From NCBI RefSeq assembly GCF_003687455.1, contig NZ_PHOA01000009.1:1-44464 (forward strand): a DNA stretch of 44,464 nt, read 5' to 3'. Every line of letters starts with the position of its first letter. The stretch's first letter is position 1. Both the position numbers and the translations under genes were made by a program. A model generated the notes under the pieces. That model was not told the DNA's origin. It did not search any database and was given only the letters and a program-made list of their open reading frames with translations. Of the stretch, positions 22,775-31,106 are shown piece by piece. This stretch comes from Kocuria tytonicola (GTDB lineage Bacteria; Actinomycetota; Actinomycetes; Actinomycetales; Micrococcaceae).

Positions 22775-24105
22775 CCTTCGACCACCGGGACCCCGGAACC
22801 CCCGAGGCGGACTGGGCACGCTGCGGTGCCCTGCACCGCGCACCGGAGCTGGAGCTCGCGGGCGTGGACCGCGCCGTCGTGTTCGCGGCCCATCCGGACG
22901 ACGAGACGCTCGGCGCGGGCGGCACGGTGCACCGGCTCGTCCGGCAGGGCACCGAGGTGCGGGTGGTCGTGGCGACCCTGGGGGAGAACTCCCACCCGGA
23001 CTCCACCACGTTCACGCCGCAGCAGCTGGCGGCCCTGCGCCGCGAAGAGATGGCCGCTGCGGTGCATGCGCTGACCGGGGAGGGCACGAGCCCGGTCTTT
23101 CTCTCCCTCGCGGACGGTGCGCTCACCGAGGAGCAGCTGCGGGAGCCCGTGGCGGAGCACCTGGCGTGGGTGGAGCAGGGGGAGAAGCCCCTGGCGGTCT
23201 GCACGTGGGAGCGGGACGGGCACACCGACCACGAGGTGCTCGCCCGCACGGTGGCTCGCGCCGCCGGGGCCCGGGGCGTGCGCTGCGTGCAGTACCCCGT
23301 CTGGTACTGGCACTGGGGCTCGCCCTCCCGCCTGCCCCGCGGCCTGGTGCGCGTTCCGCTCGGGGACGCGGACCGGCGGGCCAAGAAGGACGCCCTGGCC
23401 CACCACGTCACGCAGGTGCGCCCCCTCTCGCAGCGCCCGGGGGACGAGGTGCTGCTGGGGGAGCACGTGCTGGCCCACTTCGCCCGGGACTCCGAGCACT
23501 TCGTGGTCTCCGCCCCGGACCAGGCGGCCGTGTTCGACCGCGTGCACTCCGACTCCGAGGACCCCTGGGCCGTGGACACCTCCTGGTACGAGCAGCGCAA
23601 GCGGGAGGTGCTCCTCGGCTGCCTGCCGCGCCCGCACTACGAGCGCGTGCTGGACCTCGGCTGCTCCACGGGGGCACTGACCGCGGCACTGGCGCGGCGA
23701 GCGGGGAGCGTGACCGCGGTGGACGCGAGCGACGTCGCCCTGCGTGCCGCCCGCGCCCGCCTGGACGACGACGCCGCCGCGAACGTCGAACTCGTGCGCG
23801 CCGTGCTGCCCGCGGGCTGGCGGGATGAGTGGGCTCCCCGGGACCTGATCGTGGTGAGCGAGATGGGGTACTTCTGCTCGCCCGAGCAGTGGGACGAGCT
23901 GCTGGAGCGCTGCGCTACTGCCCTGGACCCGGAGGGCCACCTGGTGCTGTGCCACTGGCGCCACCCCATCCAGGACTGGCCGCTGGACGGGGCGGACGTG
24001 CACCGCGAGGCGCGCCGCCGCCCGGACCTGCGGCGCGTGGTGAGCCACCGGGAACGGGACTTCGAGCTGGAGATCTTCGAACCCGTGCCGCGGGAGCAGG
24101 GATGA
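22771..24105 (+). CDS. PIG-L family deacetylase fused to SAM-dependent methyltransferase
   Basis: A 444-residue two-domain protein. Residues about 30-220 are a PIG-L (LmbE) deacetylase with the zinc motif A-A-H-P-D-D-E-T-L-G-A-G-G and the later W-E-R-D-G-H-T-D-H-E. From about residue 265 there is a class I methyltransferase: W-Y-E-Q-R-K-R-E-V-L-L-G, then the SAM-binding V-L-D-L-G-C-S-T-G-A-L-T, V-T-A-V-D-A-S, and L-I-V-V-S-E-M-G-Y-F. It resembles NodS-like methyltransferases. The fusion suggests removal of an N-acyl group from a glycan followed by methylation, with the neighbouring glycosyltransferase making the substrate (inference). It overlaps both neighbours by four bases. Confidence 0.85.
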   Translation: MTFDHRDPGTPEADWARCGALHRAPELELAGVDRAVVFAAHPDDETLGAGGTVHRLVRQGTEVRVVVATLGENSHPDSTTFTPQQLAALRREEMAAAVHALTGEGTSPVFLSLADGALTEEQLREPVAEHLAWVEQGEKPLAVCTWERDGHTDHEVLARTVARAAGARGVRCVQYPVWYWHWGSPSRLPRGLVRVPLGDADRRAKKDALAHHVTQVRPLSQRPGDEVLLGEHVLAHFARDSEHFVVSAPDQAAVFDRVHSDSEDPWAVDTSWYEQRKREVLLGCLPRPHYERVLDLGCSTGALTAALARRAGSVTAVDASDVALRAARARLDDDAAANVELVRAVLPAGWRDEWAPRDLIVVSEMGYFCSPEQWDELLERCATALDPEGHLVLCHWRHPIQDWPLDGADVHREARRRPDLRRVVSHRERDFELEIFEPVPREQG

Positions 24106-24917
24106 TCCGGCGGGGCGCGGTGGTGGTCCCGGCCTGCAACGAGGAGGAGCGGGTGGGGCGGGGCATGGCGTCCGTGGCCGCGGCGGTCGCCCACCTGCGT
24201 GCCGGCTCGCCGGTGGAACCGCCGAGCGTGGACGTGGTGCTCGCCGCGGACTCGTGCACCGACCGGACGGTGGAACGGGCGTGGGCGGCCTGGGCGGCGT
24301 CGTGCCCGCGGGAGGATTCCGCACGCCTGGAGGTGCTGAGCGGGCAGTGGCGCAGCGCGGGCGGTGCGCGGGCCGCGGCGGCGCGGCCCGCGCTCGCGGT
24401 GGGCCCGCGCCCCGGGTGGATCGCCTCCACGGACGCGGACACCGCCGTCCCGCCCCACTGGCTCAGCCACCAGCTGGAGCGTGCGGCGCACGGGGTGGAC
24501 GCCGTGCTCGGAACCGTGGAGCCGGATCCCGCGGAGTGCCCCGAGGCGGTCTACCGGCTGTGGCAGAGCGAGCACACCCTCGCGGAGGGGCATCCGCACA
24601 TCCACGCCGCGAACATGGGCGTGCGCGCGCAGAGCTACGAGCGGGCGGGCGGGTTCCCACCGCTGGAGTGCGGCGAGGACGAGGCACTCGTGGCGGGTCT
24701 GCACCGCACGGGCGCGCGGGTGGAGGCCACGGACCGGATCCGCGCCATCACCTCCGCGCGGCTGGAGGGGCGGGCGGAGCTCGGGTTCGCCCACCACCTG
24801 CTGAGCCTCGCGCACCTGGCCGGGCAGCCGATCCCGACCCCGGATGCCGGGGTCTCGGCGGGGGCTGCGGAGCGCGGGCGTGATCCCCGGCACTTCGCCC
24901 CTCGCGGAAACGCTTGA
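24102..24917 (+). CDS. Family 2 glycosyltransferase
   Basis: A 271-residue GT-A fold enzyme. It starts with V-V-V-P-A-C-N-E-E-E-R-V, followed by the D-S-C-T-D-R-T-V-E strand-loop. The metal-binding S-T-D-A-D-T-A-V-P-P-H-W-L and a later G-E-D-E-A-L acid pair are present. There are no transmembrane helices, so it is probably a cytoplasmic or membrane-associated sugar transferase; donor and acceptor are unknown. Its ATG overlaps the stop of the deacetylase/methyltransferase gene (ATGA), making it the third gene of a co-translated unit. Confidence 0.85.
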   Translation: MIRRGAVVVPACNEEERVGRGMASVAAAVAHLRAGSPVEPPSVDVVLAADSCTDRTVERAWAAWAASCPREDSARLEVLSGQWRSAGGARAAAARPALAVGPRPGWIASTDADTAVPPHWLSHQLERAAHGVDAVLGTVEPDPAECPEAVYRLWQSEHTLAEGHPHIHAANMGVRAQSYERAGGFPPLECGEDEALVAGLHRTGARVEATDRIRAITSARLEGRAELGFAHHLLSLAHLAGQPIPTPDAGVSAGAAERGRDPRHFAPRGNA

Positions 24918-24980
24918 ACCCCCACCCCCGGTCCTGACTACCGTGGACACGAACGCACCAACGACACGGGAGGTACTTTC

Positions 24981-25445
24981 GTGAAAGCCACGCACATCGA
25001 CGCCAGCCGCCTCATCGACGCCCCGGCCAAGGACATCTTCGAGGTCCTGACCCTGCCCGCCAAGCACGCGCAGATCGACGGCTCCGGGACCGTGGTCTCC
25101 GGCACCGACCAGCGCATCCAGAAGGTCGGGGACGTGTTCGTGATGAACATGAACGCCGAGAAGATGGGCGGCGACTACACCATGGACAACCACGTCACCG
25201 GCTTCGAGCACGACAAGCTCCTCGCCTGGAAGCCCTGCCCGCAGGGCACCTCCGTGGAGGACAACGGCTGGGAGTGGATGTACGAGCTGCAGCCCGAGGG
25301 CTCGGACCGCACCACCGTGACGCTCACCTACTCGTGGGAGCACGCCAACCCGGCCATCCTCAAGAAGCTGAGCTTCCCGGTCTTCGACACGGACGTCCTC
25401 AAGGACTCCCTCGAGAAGCTCGCCGCGGCCGTCTCGGGTTCCTGA
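24981..25445 (+). CDS. SRPBCC family protein (polyketide cyclase/START-like)
   Basis: A 154-residue protein with the helix-grip pattern: an N-terminal I-D-A-P-A-K-D-I-F-E-V-L-T strand and helix, a central run of strands with G-F-E-H-D-K-L-L-A-W-K-P, and a C-terminal amphipathic helix. The family binds hydrophobic ligands or acts as cyclase or chaperone; no catalytic motif is visible. The GTG at 24981 has a GGGAGG site. It is followed by a hairpin terminator at 25485. Confidence 0.8.
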   Translation: MKATHIDASRLIDAPAKDIFEVLTLPAKHAQIDGSGTVVSGTDQRIQKVGDVFVMNMNAEKMGGDYTMDNHVTGFEHDKLLAWKPCPQGTSVEDNGWEWMYELQPEGSDRTTVTLTYSWEHANPAILKKLSFPVFDTDVLKDSLEKLAAAVSGS

Positions 25446-25484
25446 CCCGCCCGCGGGGCTCGCGTCCCGCATGCAGGCACGTTC

Positions 25485-25514
25485 GCCCGCGTCCTCCTCC
25501 GGGAGGGCGCGGGC
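25485..25514 (+). terminator. Terminator after the SRPBCC gene
   Basis: A 13-base-pair stem (GCCCGCGTCCTCC with GGAGGGCGCGGGC, one G-T pair) and a four-base loop, 40 bases after the stop. GTCGTCGTG follows instead of a T tract, the same tail seen after the 28607 hairpin. The rest of 25515-25731 shows no gene. Confidence 0.75.
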
Positions 25515-25731
25515 GTCGTCGTGTGCGGGTGGGTGCGTTGCCGGGCGACCCGAGCCCGGGTGCACCGGTGGACGACGCCGCCGGACCCACCACCGTGGGG
25601 CCGGTCGCGGCCGGCGCGTGGGAGCGGTCTCGGACCGGCGTAGCCTGGCCGGGGCCGCGCACACGGTGCGGCCGGGCCGGGCGGCGCACGATCCCGGGCC
25701 GCAGCAGGAACCGCAGCAGGAGGGCCCGGGC

Positions 25732-26967
25732 ATGGCATCGTCACGCAGCGCGTGGGAGGGCTACGACAGGGGCAGCTCCGGCTACCGGCGCATCCTCGTG
25801 GCGCTGCTGTGCGCGGGGGTGGCCACCTTCGCGCAGCTGTACTCGGTGCAGGGCGTGCTGCCCATCATGGCCGAGGACCTGGGAGTCGACGCGGCCCAGT
25901 CCGCACTCGCGGTCTCCGCGGCCACCCTGGGCCTCGCCGCGGGGGTGATCCCGTGGTCCCTCGTCTCGGACCGCTGGGGACGACGCCGCGCGATGGTCGC
26001 CGCGGTCTCCGCCGCCACGTGCCTTGGCATCGTCATGGGGTTCATGCCCACGTTCGAGTCCCTCGTGGCTTTGCGTTTCGTGGAGGGCGTGGCGCTCGGG
26101 GGAATCCCCGCGGTGGCCATGGCGTACCTCTCCGAAGAGGTCAATCCGCGCTACGGCGCCGTGGCCGCCGGGACCTACATCTCCGGAACGAGCCTGGGCG
26201 GGCTGTCGGGACGCATTGTCGCCGCCCCCGTGGCGGACTTCTTCGGCTGGCGGGTGGGCACGTCCGTCGTCGCGGTGCTGGCCGCCGTGGCGGCCATCGT
26301 GTTCATCCTGCTGGCCCCACGGCAGCGCGGCTTCACGCCGCAGCCCGTGCGCATCACCGGGGAGCACGGGCTGCTCGACCACCTGGGGCACAACCTCCGG
26401 GACCGGCGGCTGCTCACCCTGTACCTGCAGGGATTCCTGCTCATGGGCGGTTTCGTGGCGGTCTACAACTACATCGGCTTCCACCTGGGGGAGGAACCGT
26501 TCCACGTGCCGCAGAGCGTGATCTCGGTGCTGTTCCTGGCCTACCTCTCCGGCACGTGGTCCTCCGCGAAGGCCGGGGGCCTGGCGATCCGGCGCGGCAG
26601 GAGGCCCGTGCTGATCGGCTCCGCACTGATCATGCTCGCCGGACTGCTGCTCACGGCCGTTCCGTGGCTGCCCGCAATCGTTGTGGGGCTGCTGGTCTTC
26701 ACCGCGGGGTTTTTCGCCGCACACTCCGTGGCCAACGGGTGGGTTCCCGCTCTCGCAACGGAGGGCCGCGCCCAGGCGTCGTCGCTGTACACGCTGCTCT
26801 ACTACGGCGGATCGTCCGTGCTCGGCTACGCGGTGGGGGTGCCCTTCACCGTCGCCGGGTGGAACGGGGCGGTGCTGTGCATTGCGGGACTCATCGTCGC
26901 TGCCGTCGTTCTCGCGGTGACCTTCCTCCCCGGGGAGCGTGTCCGCGGGGGCGCAGGTGGTGAATAG
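25732..26967 (+). CDS. MFS transporter
   Basis: A 411-residue major facilitator with twelve predicted helices. The conserved loop 2-3 motif S-D-R-W-G-R-R-R-A-M is present near residue 83, with a R-F-V-E-G-V-A-L-G-G-I-P-A segment in helix 4. It resembles the YnfM-like branch of exporters, which often remove drugs or sugars; the substrate is not predictable. A GCAGGAGGG site precedes the ATG at 25732. Its stop codon lies within the first of three palindromes that precede the following regulator gene. Confidence 0.85.
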   Translation: MASSRSAWEGYDRGSSGYRRILVALLCAGVATFAQLYSVQGVLPIMAEDLGVDAAQSALAVSAATLGLAAGVIPWSLVSDRWGRRRAMVAAVSAATCLGIVMGFMPTFESLVALRFVEGVALGGIPAVAMAYLSEEVNPRYGAVAAGTYISGTSLGGLSGRIVAAPVADFFGWRVGTSVVAVLAAVAAIVFILLAPRQRGFTPQPVRITGEHGLLDHLGHNLRDRRLLTLYLQGFLLMGGFVAVYNYIGFHLGEEPFHVPQSVISVLFLAYLSGTWSSAKAGGLAIRRGRRPVLIGSALIMLAGLLLTAVPWLPAIVVGLLVFTAGFFAAHSVANGWVPALATEGRAQASSLYTLLYYGGSSVLGYAVGVPFTVAGWNGAVLCIAGLIVAAVVLAVTFLPGERVRGGAGGE

Positions 26968-27101
26968 GCAGGAACGTGCCGTTTGCCGGGGTGATCCCCT
27001 CCCTGCAGCTGGTTTCGACCCTTTTCGGCAGGATCTTGCCGTTTCCCGGATGCGCGGGAGAGAATCACGGATGCGGGCGCGAAGACCGGCAAGATCATGC
27101 C
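26967..27101 (+). promoter_or_regulatory. Three GGCA-N6-TGCC operator-like palindromes
   Basis: Copies lie at 26967-26980 (GGCAGGAACGTGCC), 27027-27040 (GGCAGGATCTTGCC) and 27088-27101 (GGCAAGATCATGCC), 60 and 61 bases apart. The first two also share the flank GTTT-CCGG. The last ends 15 bases before the start of the HipB-like repressor gene, so autoregulation by that protein is the simplest reading. Confidence 0.6.
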
Positions 27102-27116
27102 TGAGAGGGGAGCGAG

Positions 27117-27314
27117 ATGGATGACGGCATCGCACTGGGCCGTGCCCTGCGTTCGGCCCGGACGTGCCTGGGCCTCACCCAGCGAGATCTGGCAGAACTC
27201 GCGGGCGTCTCGGAGCGAACCGTGAGGGCCCTCGAAACGGCCACGGGCAATCCCTCGGTGGGAGCACTCATGAGCGTGGCAAATGCGGTCGGTCTGCACC
27301 TGGAGCTCAGGTGA
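27117..27314 (+). CDS. HipB-like XRE-family DNA-binding protein
   Basis: A 65-residue protein that is essentially one helix-turn-helix domain: L-G-R-A-L-R-S-A-R, then T-Q-R-D-L-A-E-L-A-G-V-S-E-R-T-V-R-A-L-E, and a C-terminal strand V-G-L-H-L-E-L. The ending resembles HipB antitoxins, but no hipA toxin gene follows or precedes it. A GGGGAG site supports the ATG. It is probably a dimeric repressor acting on the three palindromes just upstream. Its true partner, if any, is elsewhere. Confidence 0.8.
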   Translation: MDDGIALGRALRSARTCLGLTQRDLAELAGVSERTVRALETATGNPSVGALMSVANAVGLHLELR

Positions 27315-27484
27315 GCCCCGTCAGGCAGGGGATGGGGAACTGCCGCTGAACGGGACCCGCGAATCGCCCCTGATGTGATCTGCATCTACCCTGGGACAGG
27401 ACCCTGCACGCCACCGCGCGCCCACGTTCCCCGACGCCACCCGCACGAGGTCCGGGACGGGCGGCGCAGTCTAGGAGAGACCCC

Positions 27485-28579
27485 ATGAGCGACATCCTCA
27501 CCGTCCGCCACCTGTTCGGCCCCGGCCCCACCAACCCGTACCCGGAGGCCACCGAGGCGCTGGCCCGCCCGCTGCTGGGCCACCTGGACCCCCAGTTCCT
27601 GGCCGTCATGGACAGCGCGTGCGACGGTCTGCGGAAGGTGTGGGGCACCGAGAACCGCCGCACGCTGCCGCTCTCGGCCACGGGCTCCGCGGGCATGGAG
27701 GCCGCGTTCGTGAACTTCGTGAACCCGGGGGATCCCGTGGTGATCGCGGTCAACGGCCTGTTCGGGGAGCGCATGTGCGACGTCGCCGCGCGCTGCGGTG
27801 CCGAGGTCACCCGCGTGGACTTCCCGTTCGGTGAGCCCGTGGATGCCCAGAAGGTGGCCGCCGCCCACCCCGCACCGAAGATCATTGCCGCGGTGCACGC
27901 GGAGACCTCCACGGGCGTCCGCTCGGACATCGCCGCCCTGGGTGCGGTGAAGGGTGACGCCCTGCTGCTCGTGGACGCCGTGACCTCCATTGGCGGCATT
28001 GAGCTCAAGGCGGACGAGTGGGGGATCGACATCGGCTACGCCGGCACCCAGAAGTGCCTGGGCGTGGCCCCCGGTCTGGCGCCGTTCACCGTCTCGGACC
28101 GCGCGTGGGAGCGCCGCGTGGAGAAGCCCCGCTCGTGGTACCTGGACCTCGGCATGCTCGGCGGATACGTGGGGGAGGCCTCCGGGGCCACCCGCACCTA
28201 CCACCACACCGCGCCCGTGGCGATGGTCGCCTCCCTGGAGGCCGGTCTGCGCCGCGTGCTGGCGGAGGGGCTCGACGCCGTCCGCGCCCGCCACGAGGCC
28301 GCGGGCCGGGCGCTGCAGGACGGTCTGGAGGAGATGGGCCTCGAGCTGTTCGCCCGCGAGGGCCACCGGTTGCCGGAGCTCACCACGGTGAAGGTCCCCG
28401 AGGGTGTGGACTCCGCGGCCGTGCGCAAGGAGCTGCTGGAGACCTACAACATCGAGATCGGCCCCGGCGTGAAGGAGTACGCGAGCACCGTGTGGCGCAT
28501 CGGCCTCATGGGCCCGAACGCGTGCCCCGAGTCGGTGACCCTCATCCTCGGCGCGCTGAAGAACGTGCTGGGCCGCTGA
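27485..28579 (+). CDS. Alanine-glyoxylate/serine-pyruvate-type aminotransferase
   Basis: A 364-residue fold-type I PLP enzyme of class V. It has the N-terminal F-G-P-G-P-T-N-P, the P-L-S-A-T-G-S-A-G-M-E-A cofactor phosphate loop, L-L-V-D-A-V-T-S-I-G-G with the PLP Asp, and G-T-Q-K-C-L-G with the Schiff-base Lys190. T-Y-H-H-T-A-P follows near residue 239. It should transfer an amino group to glyoxylate or pyruvate. The ureidoglycine-glyoxylate enzyme PucG belongs to the same family, and an allantoin block lies 10 kb away, so that role is possible; the Tyr-His-His motif is more like alanine-glyoxylate enzymes. An AGGAGA site precedes the ATG. Confidence 0.85.
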   Translation: MSDILTVRHLFGPGPTNPYPEATEALARPLLGHLDPQFLAVMDSACDGLRKVWGTENRRTLPLSATGSAGMEAAFVNFVNPGDPVVIAVNGLFGERMCDVAARCGAEVTRVDFPFGEPVDAQKVAAAHPAPKIIAAVHAETSTGVRSDIAALGAVKGDALLLVDAVTSIGGIELKADEWGIDIGYAGTQKCLGVAPGLAPFTVSDRAWERRVEKPRSWYLDLGMLGGYVGEASGATRTYHHTAPVAMVASLEAGLRRVLAEGLDAVRARHEAAGRALQDGLEEMGLELFAREGHRLPELTTVKVPEGVDSAAVRKELLETYNIEIGPGVKEYASTVWRIGLMGPNACPESVTLILGALKNVLGR

Positions 28580-28606
28580 CCCTCGCAACCACCTGACCCA
28601 CGCGAA

Positions 28607-28640
28607 CGGCGGGCCCCCCCCGGGAAGGGGGGGCCCGCCG
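28607..28640. terminator. Bidirectional terminator, perfect 14-bp stem
   Basis: The arms CGGCGGGCCCCCCC and GGGGGGGCCCGCCG pair perfectly around a six-base loop. It sits 27 bases after the aminotransferase stop and 25 bases from the end of the convergent DJ-1 gene, so it can serve both. Confidence 0.85.
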
Positions 28641-28664
28641 TCGTCGTGCGGTGCGCGTGGCGGA

Positions 28665-29219
28665 TCAGGCCGTGAGCTGGTCCTCGATGGCGCCCACGAA
28701 CGCGTCCAGGTCACCGGGATTGCGAGACGTGATGAGCGTCCAGCCGTTGGCGGGGCACACCTTCACCTGCTCGTCCACCCAGTTGCCGCCGGCGTTGACG
28801 ACGTCCGTCCGCACCGACTGGTAGGAGGTCAGGGTCTTGCCGTCCACCAGGCCGGTCTCCACGAGCAGCCACGGGCCGTGGCAGATGGAGGCCACCGGGC
28901 GCCCGGAGGAGGCGAAGGCCTTGGCGATCTTCTGGGCGTCCTCGTCCAGGCGAAGGGAGTCGGCGTTCAGGGTGCCGCCGGGCAGCAGCAGGAGGTCGTA
29001 GTCGGAATCGTCCACCGAGGAGATGGTGGCGTCCACGGGGAACGTCTCGCCCAGGTCCCAGTCGCCCACGAGGGACTTCACCTCGCCGGACTCGGGGGCG
29101 GCCACGGTGACCTCGGCACCGGCCGCACGCAGTTTCTGCGCGGGCACCTTCAACTCGTCCTGCTCCACGCCCTGGTTGTTCACGAGCAGGAGGATCTTCT
29201 TGCCGGACAGCTCAGCCAT
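28665..29219 (-). CDS. DJ-1/PfpI family protein
   Basis: A 184-residue protein of the PfpI/YhbO type. The nucleophile elbow V-A-S-I-C-H-G-P-W-L-L-V is present with its Cys and following His, and the D-L-L-L-L-P-G-G motif with the conserved acid earlier. Members act as deglycases, glyoxalases or proteases on damaged proteins; the exact activity is not settled. The ATG at 29219 is chosen for the AAAGGAG site on its 5' side. It is cytoplasmic by lack of a signal. Confidence 0.85.
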   Translation of the reverse strand: MAELSGKKILLLVNNQGVEQDELKVPAQKLRAAGAEVTVAAPESGEVKSLVGDWDLGETFPVDATISSVDDSDYDLLLLPGGTLNADSLRLDEDAQKIAKAFASSGRPVASICHGPWLLVETGLVDGKTLTSYQSVRTDVVNAGGNWVDEQVKVCPANGWTLITSRNPGDLDAFVGAIEDQLTA

Positions 29220-29590
29220 TGCTAAGGCTCCTTTCGATCGGGTGATGCTCCCAACTCTGGCACCGGTGCGCCGCGCGCGGCAAGATCGCGACGGCCGGTT
29301 CCGCTCACAGCGACACGCCCACGACGACGCACGGTACGGTCCCGCGGCAGTCGCGCCGGGCCTCAGTGGTCCGTGCGGCTGGCGGCAGTTTCGGCGGGGG
29401 GGGCACCTTGCGCGAGCAAGGGGCATTACTGAGTGTAGGGGAGCGGAGAAATATAGATGAAAAGGCAATCACAAGCCCCTAAAAAGGGGACAATCGGAGG
29501 GTTGCCAGTGCGGTGACGACTCGAAGGTGATCGCGTGGTCGTGCCTCGGGCACAAGCGCAATTCACACGAGTCGAGAGGAGGCGACACCC
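29220..29590 (+). other. Intergenic region upstream of the OpuB-like genes
   Basis: 371 bases without a supported gene. It includes a run of eight G (29396-29403), a small perfect hairpin with a GCGA loop (CCTTGC at 29407, GCAAGG), and an AT-rich patch around 29450-29470 with TATAGAT as a possible -10. A 19-codon frame starts at 29457, and a small inverted repeat CCCCTAAAAAGGGG lies inside it. These suggest a promoter and leader for the transporter genes but no recognised riboswitch. Confidence 0.4.
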
Positions 29591-30232
29591 ATGGGGGAGT
29601 TCCTGGCCCAGCACCGCGAGCAGATCCTCGTCGCGTGCGGGCAGCACCTCGCCCTGGTGCTGCCCTGTCTTGCGGCGGCAGCCCTGCTGGGTGTGGGGAT
29701 TGCCGCGCTGGTGCACCATCATCCCGTTGCGCACGCCACGAGCGACACCCTGGCCGCCCTGGCCATGACCGTTCCGTCCTTCGCCGTGCTGGGCGCGCTG
29801 CTCGTCCTCACCGGAGGGGGAAGGGCATCAGGGGTGGCCGCCGTGACCTTCTTCGCCGTGCTTCCGATTCTGCGGCACGGGCTGCTGGGTCTTCGTGGCA
29901 TTCCAACCGTTCTGACGGACTCCGCCAAGGGGCTTGGGATGGGACGAGTGCGGGTGCTGACCACTGTGCAGCTCCCCCTGGCGTGGCCGGTCATCCTGGC
30001 GGGGATTAGGGTGTCTGCACGCCTGTGCACGGGCATCGCCGCGCTCGTCGCGTACACGGTCGGTTCCGGACTGGGAGGTCTGGTCTTTGCCGGTCTCGCT
30101 CGGGGGCAGGGCGACGACGCCGTCGGCCTCGTCCTGACCGGCGTCGTGGGAGCGCTTCTCCTAGTGGCCGTCCTCGACCTGGCCCTCGTGCTCCTCGGGC
30201 GTCTCACCATCCCCCGAGGTCTCCGTGGCTGA
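29591..30232 (+). CDS. OpuB/ProW-type ABC transporter permease (first)
   Basis: A 213-residue integral membrane protein with five to six helices. The inner-membrane coupling loop is recognisable: G-L-R-G-I-P-T-V-L-T-D-S-A-K-G-L-G-M, then L-P-L-A-W-P-V-I-L-A-G-I-R, close to the EAA loop of glycine betaine/choline permeases. The family imports compatible solutes together with an ATPase and a substrate-binding protein. The ATPase gene overlaps by eight bases, but no binding-protein gene is present. Confidence 0.85.
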   Translation: MGEFLAQHREQILVACGQHLALVLPCLAAAALLGVGIAALVHHHPVAHATSDTLAALAMTVPSFAVLGALLVLTGGGRASGVAAVTFFAVLPILRHGLLGLRGIPTVLTDSAKGLGMGRVRVLTTVQLPLAWPVILAGIRVSARLCTGIAALVAYTVGSGLGGLVFAGLARGQGDDAVGLVLTGVVGALLLVAVLDLALVLLGRLTIPRGLRG

Positions 30233-31106
30233 ACCGCACGCCACCGCCTCGTCACCCGCTGCAGGGCCGCTCTCCGGCGACGCTTCCGGAGCTCCCGCGC
30301 TCGGGCGTGAGCACGGCCCCTCGATCCTGCTGAACCGTGTCACGAAGCTGCACTCGGGTCAGCGCAGCGCCGCCGTAGCAGGTCTCACTCTCGATGTTCC
30401 TGCCGGTGGGGTGGTGGCCCTCGTGGGGCCGCCCGGATGCGGGAAGACCACCGCACTGCGGATGGTGAACCGCCTGGTCCACCCGTCCAGCGGGAGGGTG
30501 CTGGTGGACGGCAGGGATGTTGCAGACATGGACGAGAGGGCACTGCGCCGGGGGATCGGGTACACGGTCCGAACGGGCGGGCTGTTCCCCCACATGACCG
30601 TGGCGGCGAACACCGGTCTGGTTCCCGGGATGCTCGGGTGGAAGAGGCGGCACACTGCGGCACGGGTGTCGGAGATGCTCGAACTCGTCGGGCTGGACCC
30701 GGCAGCCGACGGCCACAGGTACCCCGCGGAGCTCTCCGTCGGCCAGCACGAGCGGGTCGGGATGGCCCGTGCACTGGCCGCGAACCCCCGCGTCCTGCTC
30801 CTGGACGACCCGTTCGGGGCGGTGGACCCCGCCACCCGCCACGGGCTGCAGCGGGACCTGCTGCGCATCCAGGCGCACCTGCGAATGACGGTCATCTGCG
30901 CAACCCGTGACCTGACGGAGGCGCTGGTGCTTGGGGACCGGGTGGCCGTTCTCGACCGGGGGGCGCGGCTCGTCCGGCACGGCTCTCCGGAACAGGTGCG
31001 CGCGGCTTCCGGGGGCGAGCGCACCGCGGACTCACCCGACTCGATCGGCGGCGCCACAGGGAGTGCACCGGGCGGTCAGGGTGGCACGAGGGGAGGTCGG
31101 CGGTGA
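30225..31106 (+). CDS. OpuBA/ProV-type ABC transporter ATPase with altered catalytic motifs
   Basis: A 293-residue ABC ATPase related to osmoprotectant importers. Walker A is normal (G-P-P-G-C-G-K-T-T), and the family's L-F-P-H-M-T-V is kept. Other key positions differ. The Q-loop Gln pair is replaced (G-Y-T-V-R-T-G-G versus YVIQQ). The signature is LSVGQ instead of LSGGQ. Walker B has D-D-P where the catalytic Glu of D-E-P is expected, and the switch His is Arg (A-T-R-D versus V-T-H-D). The C-terminal CBS domains of OpuCA/ProV are missing. It may be slow or inactive. The GTG start at 30225 lies inside the first permease gene. Confidence 0.85.
   Translation: MAEPHATASSPAAGPLSGDASGAPALGREHGPSILLNRVTKLHSGQRSAAVAGLTLDVPAGGVVALVGPPGCGKTTALRMVNRLVHPSSGRVLVDGRDVADMDERALRRGIGYTVRTGGLFPHMTVAANTGLVPGMLGWKRRHTAARVSEMLELVGLDPAADGHRYPAELSVGQHERVGMARALAANPRVLLLDDPFGAVDPATRHGLQRDLLRIQAHLRMTVICATRDLTEALVLGDRVAVLDRGARLVRHGSPEQVRAASGGERTADSPDSIGGATGSAPGGQGGTRGGRR

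Noticed and set aside
27117-27314. HipB-like gene as half of a HipBA toxin-antitoxin pair
   Set aside because: No hipA-like kinase gene is adjacent on either side; the next gene is an aminotransferase.
29457-29516. 19-codon frame upstream of the first OpuB permease as a real gene
   Set aside because: No clear ribosome site and no family resemblance; noted only as a possible leader in the intergenic entry.
29220-29590. Riboswitch upstream of the OpuB-like transporter
   Set aside because: Only small unrelated hairpins are present; no conserved riboswitch core is recognisable.
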